NCBI GenBank assembly: GCA_028292225.1
Contig: JAQGMV010000443.1
Location: forward strand, 1 to 47,732
Reading direction: 5' to 3'
DNA: 47,732 nt
Source of the DNA: Betaproteobacteria bacterium
GTDB taxonomy: Bacteria > Pseudomonadota > Gammaproteobacteria > Burkholderiales > SG8-41
The position numbers and the translations under genes were made by a program. Positions within the stretch are counted from its first letter, which is position 1; each line of letters opens with the position of its first letter. The notes under the pieces were generated by a model. It did not search any database. It saw only the letters and a program-made list of their open reading frames with translations, and had not been told where the DNA came from. Positions 47,038-47,732 of this stretch are shown here, in pieces.

Positions 47038-47043
47038 ATTATA
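47038..47043 (-). promoter_or_regulatory. Candidate -10 box (TATAAT) upstream of the wza-like gene
   Basis: Minus strand CTGTAATATAATCAAG about 130 nt upstream of the start; no strong -35. Confidence 0.4.
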
Positions 47044-47102
47044 TTACAGCGCCTGCACCTGCGGCTTGCAGCGCAAGGTCGGCCGAAGCGCTTTTCCATG
47101 CG

Positions 47103-47732
47103 TCACGCGGCGGCCTGCTCGTGAACGGAACGCAAGCTGCCCCAGACGCATGAGCCCGCGCTCGCCGTCTGAATGTCGGCGAGTTGCTGCTGGTGCGCCG
47201 CGGCTTCATCGGGCGTCGCGTGCTGCACTCGAAGTGCGGGGCGGGCGCCGGACGCACGCGTCGCCACAGGCGCAGCGTGTACGGGCTCAACTTCGATCAC
47301 CAGGCTTTCCTGACCTCGCGTCATGGCGAGGTAGACCTCCGCCAGCAACCGCGCATCCAGCAGAGCTCCGTGTAACGTCCGGGCCGACTTGTCGATCTGG
47401 TGGCGATCGCATAACGCGTCCAGACCATTGCGCTTGCCAGGGTGAATCTCGCGTGCCAGTTTCAGGGTATCGACCACGCTAGCGCAGTACGTGCGGAGCG
47501 GTTCGCGGCCGAGGAGCTTGAGCTCGTGATCGAGAAAACCGACGTCGAAAGCCGCGTTGTGTATGACCAGCTCGACCCCGCCCACGAATTCGAGGAACTC
47601 GTTGACGATCTCGCCGAACTCCGGCTTGTCGCTCAGGAATTCCGAAGTGAGCCCGTGTATCTGCAGCGCCGCTTCGTCGCTGGCGCGCTGCGGATTGACG
47701 TATCGGTGGAAATGGTTGCCGGTGAGGCGGCG
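47103..47732 (-). CDS. dnaQ: DNA polymerase III epsilon subunit / DEDD 3'-5' exonuclease (5' end beyond window)
   Basis: VELVIHNAAFDVGFLDHELKLLGREPLRTYCASVVDTLKLAREIHPGKRNGLDALCDRHQIDKSARTLHGALLDARLLAEVYLAMT. Confidence 0.93.
   Translation of the reverse strand, partial: RRLTGNHFHRYVNPQRASDEAALQIHGLTSEFLSDKPEFGEIVNEFLEFVGGVELVIHNAAFDVGFLDHELKLLGREPLRTYCASVVDTLKLAREIHPGKRNGLDALCDRHQIDKSARTLHGALLDARLLAEVYLAMTRGQESLVIEVEPVHAAPVATRASGARPALRVQHATPDEAAAHQQQLADIQTASAGSCVWGSLRSVHEQAAA

Noticed and set aside
1-47732. CRISPR arrays, tRNA/rRNA genes, insertion sequences, phage genes
   Set aside because: No direct-repeat/spacer pattern, tRNA-like fold, transposase motif or phage structural gene was seen in the sequence or ORF translations.

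Overview
The window is a GC-rich proteobacterial (probably beta-proteobacterial, by inference) surface-polysaccharide locus of about 47 kb. Almost every gene is on the minus strand. It is bounded on the right by a partial dnaQ and runs off the left edge inside a GfcC-YjbH-type outer-membrane gene. In transcription order (high to low coordinates) I read: wza-like SLBB exporter; a frame-disrupted ORF; wzz; a contiguous legionaminic-acid-type (leg/ptm) block (legB, legC, legG, legI, neuD-like, ptmE, ptmF, CMP-sugar synthase, acyltransferase, hisF, hisH, pseA/ptmG-like amidotransferase, ptmA-like SDR); an MBOAT/SGNH O-acylation pair; two Gfo/Idh/MocA oxidoreductases on the plus strand; a probable wzy; a CDP-sugar cassette (rfbF, rfbG, 3,5-epimerase, reductase) with CmcI-like methyltransferase and CmcH/NodU-like carbamoyltransferase; wzx; a GT2-type glycosyltransferase; a tandem pair of proteins I cannot assign to a named family (one full length, one internally deleted and truncated); a methyltransferase; asnB; a heparinase II/III-like lyase; a WbuB-like GT4; wecB; an epimerase; a WecA/WbpL-like initiating transferase; and gfcA/gfcB/gfcC-yjbH homologues. 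The best candidate for something undescribed is the tandem unassigned family at 12421-15320. Its full-length member looks GT-B-like and is the best available candidate for the missing CMP-nonulosonate transferase. All assignments come from reading the translations; no searches were run.
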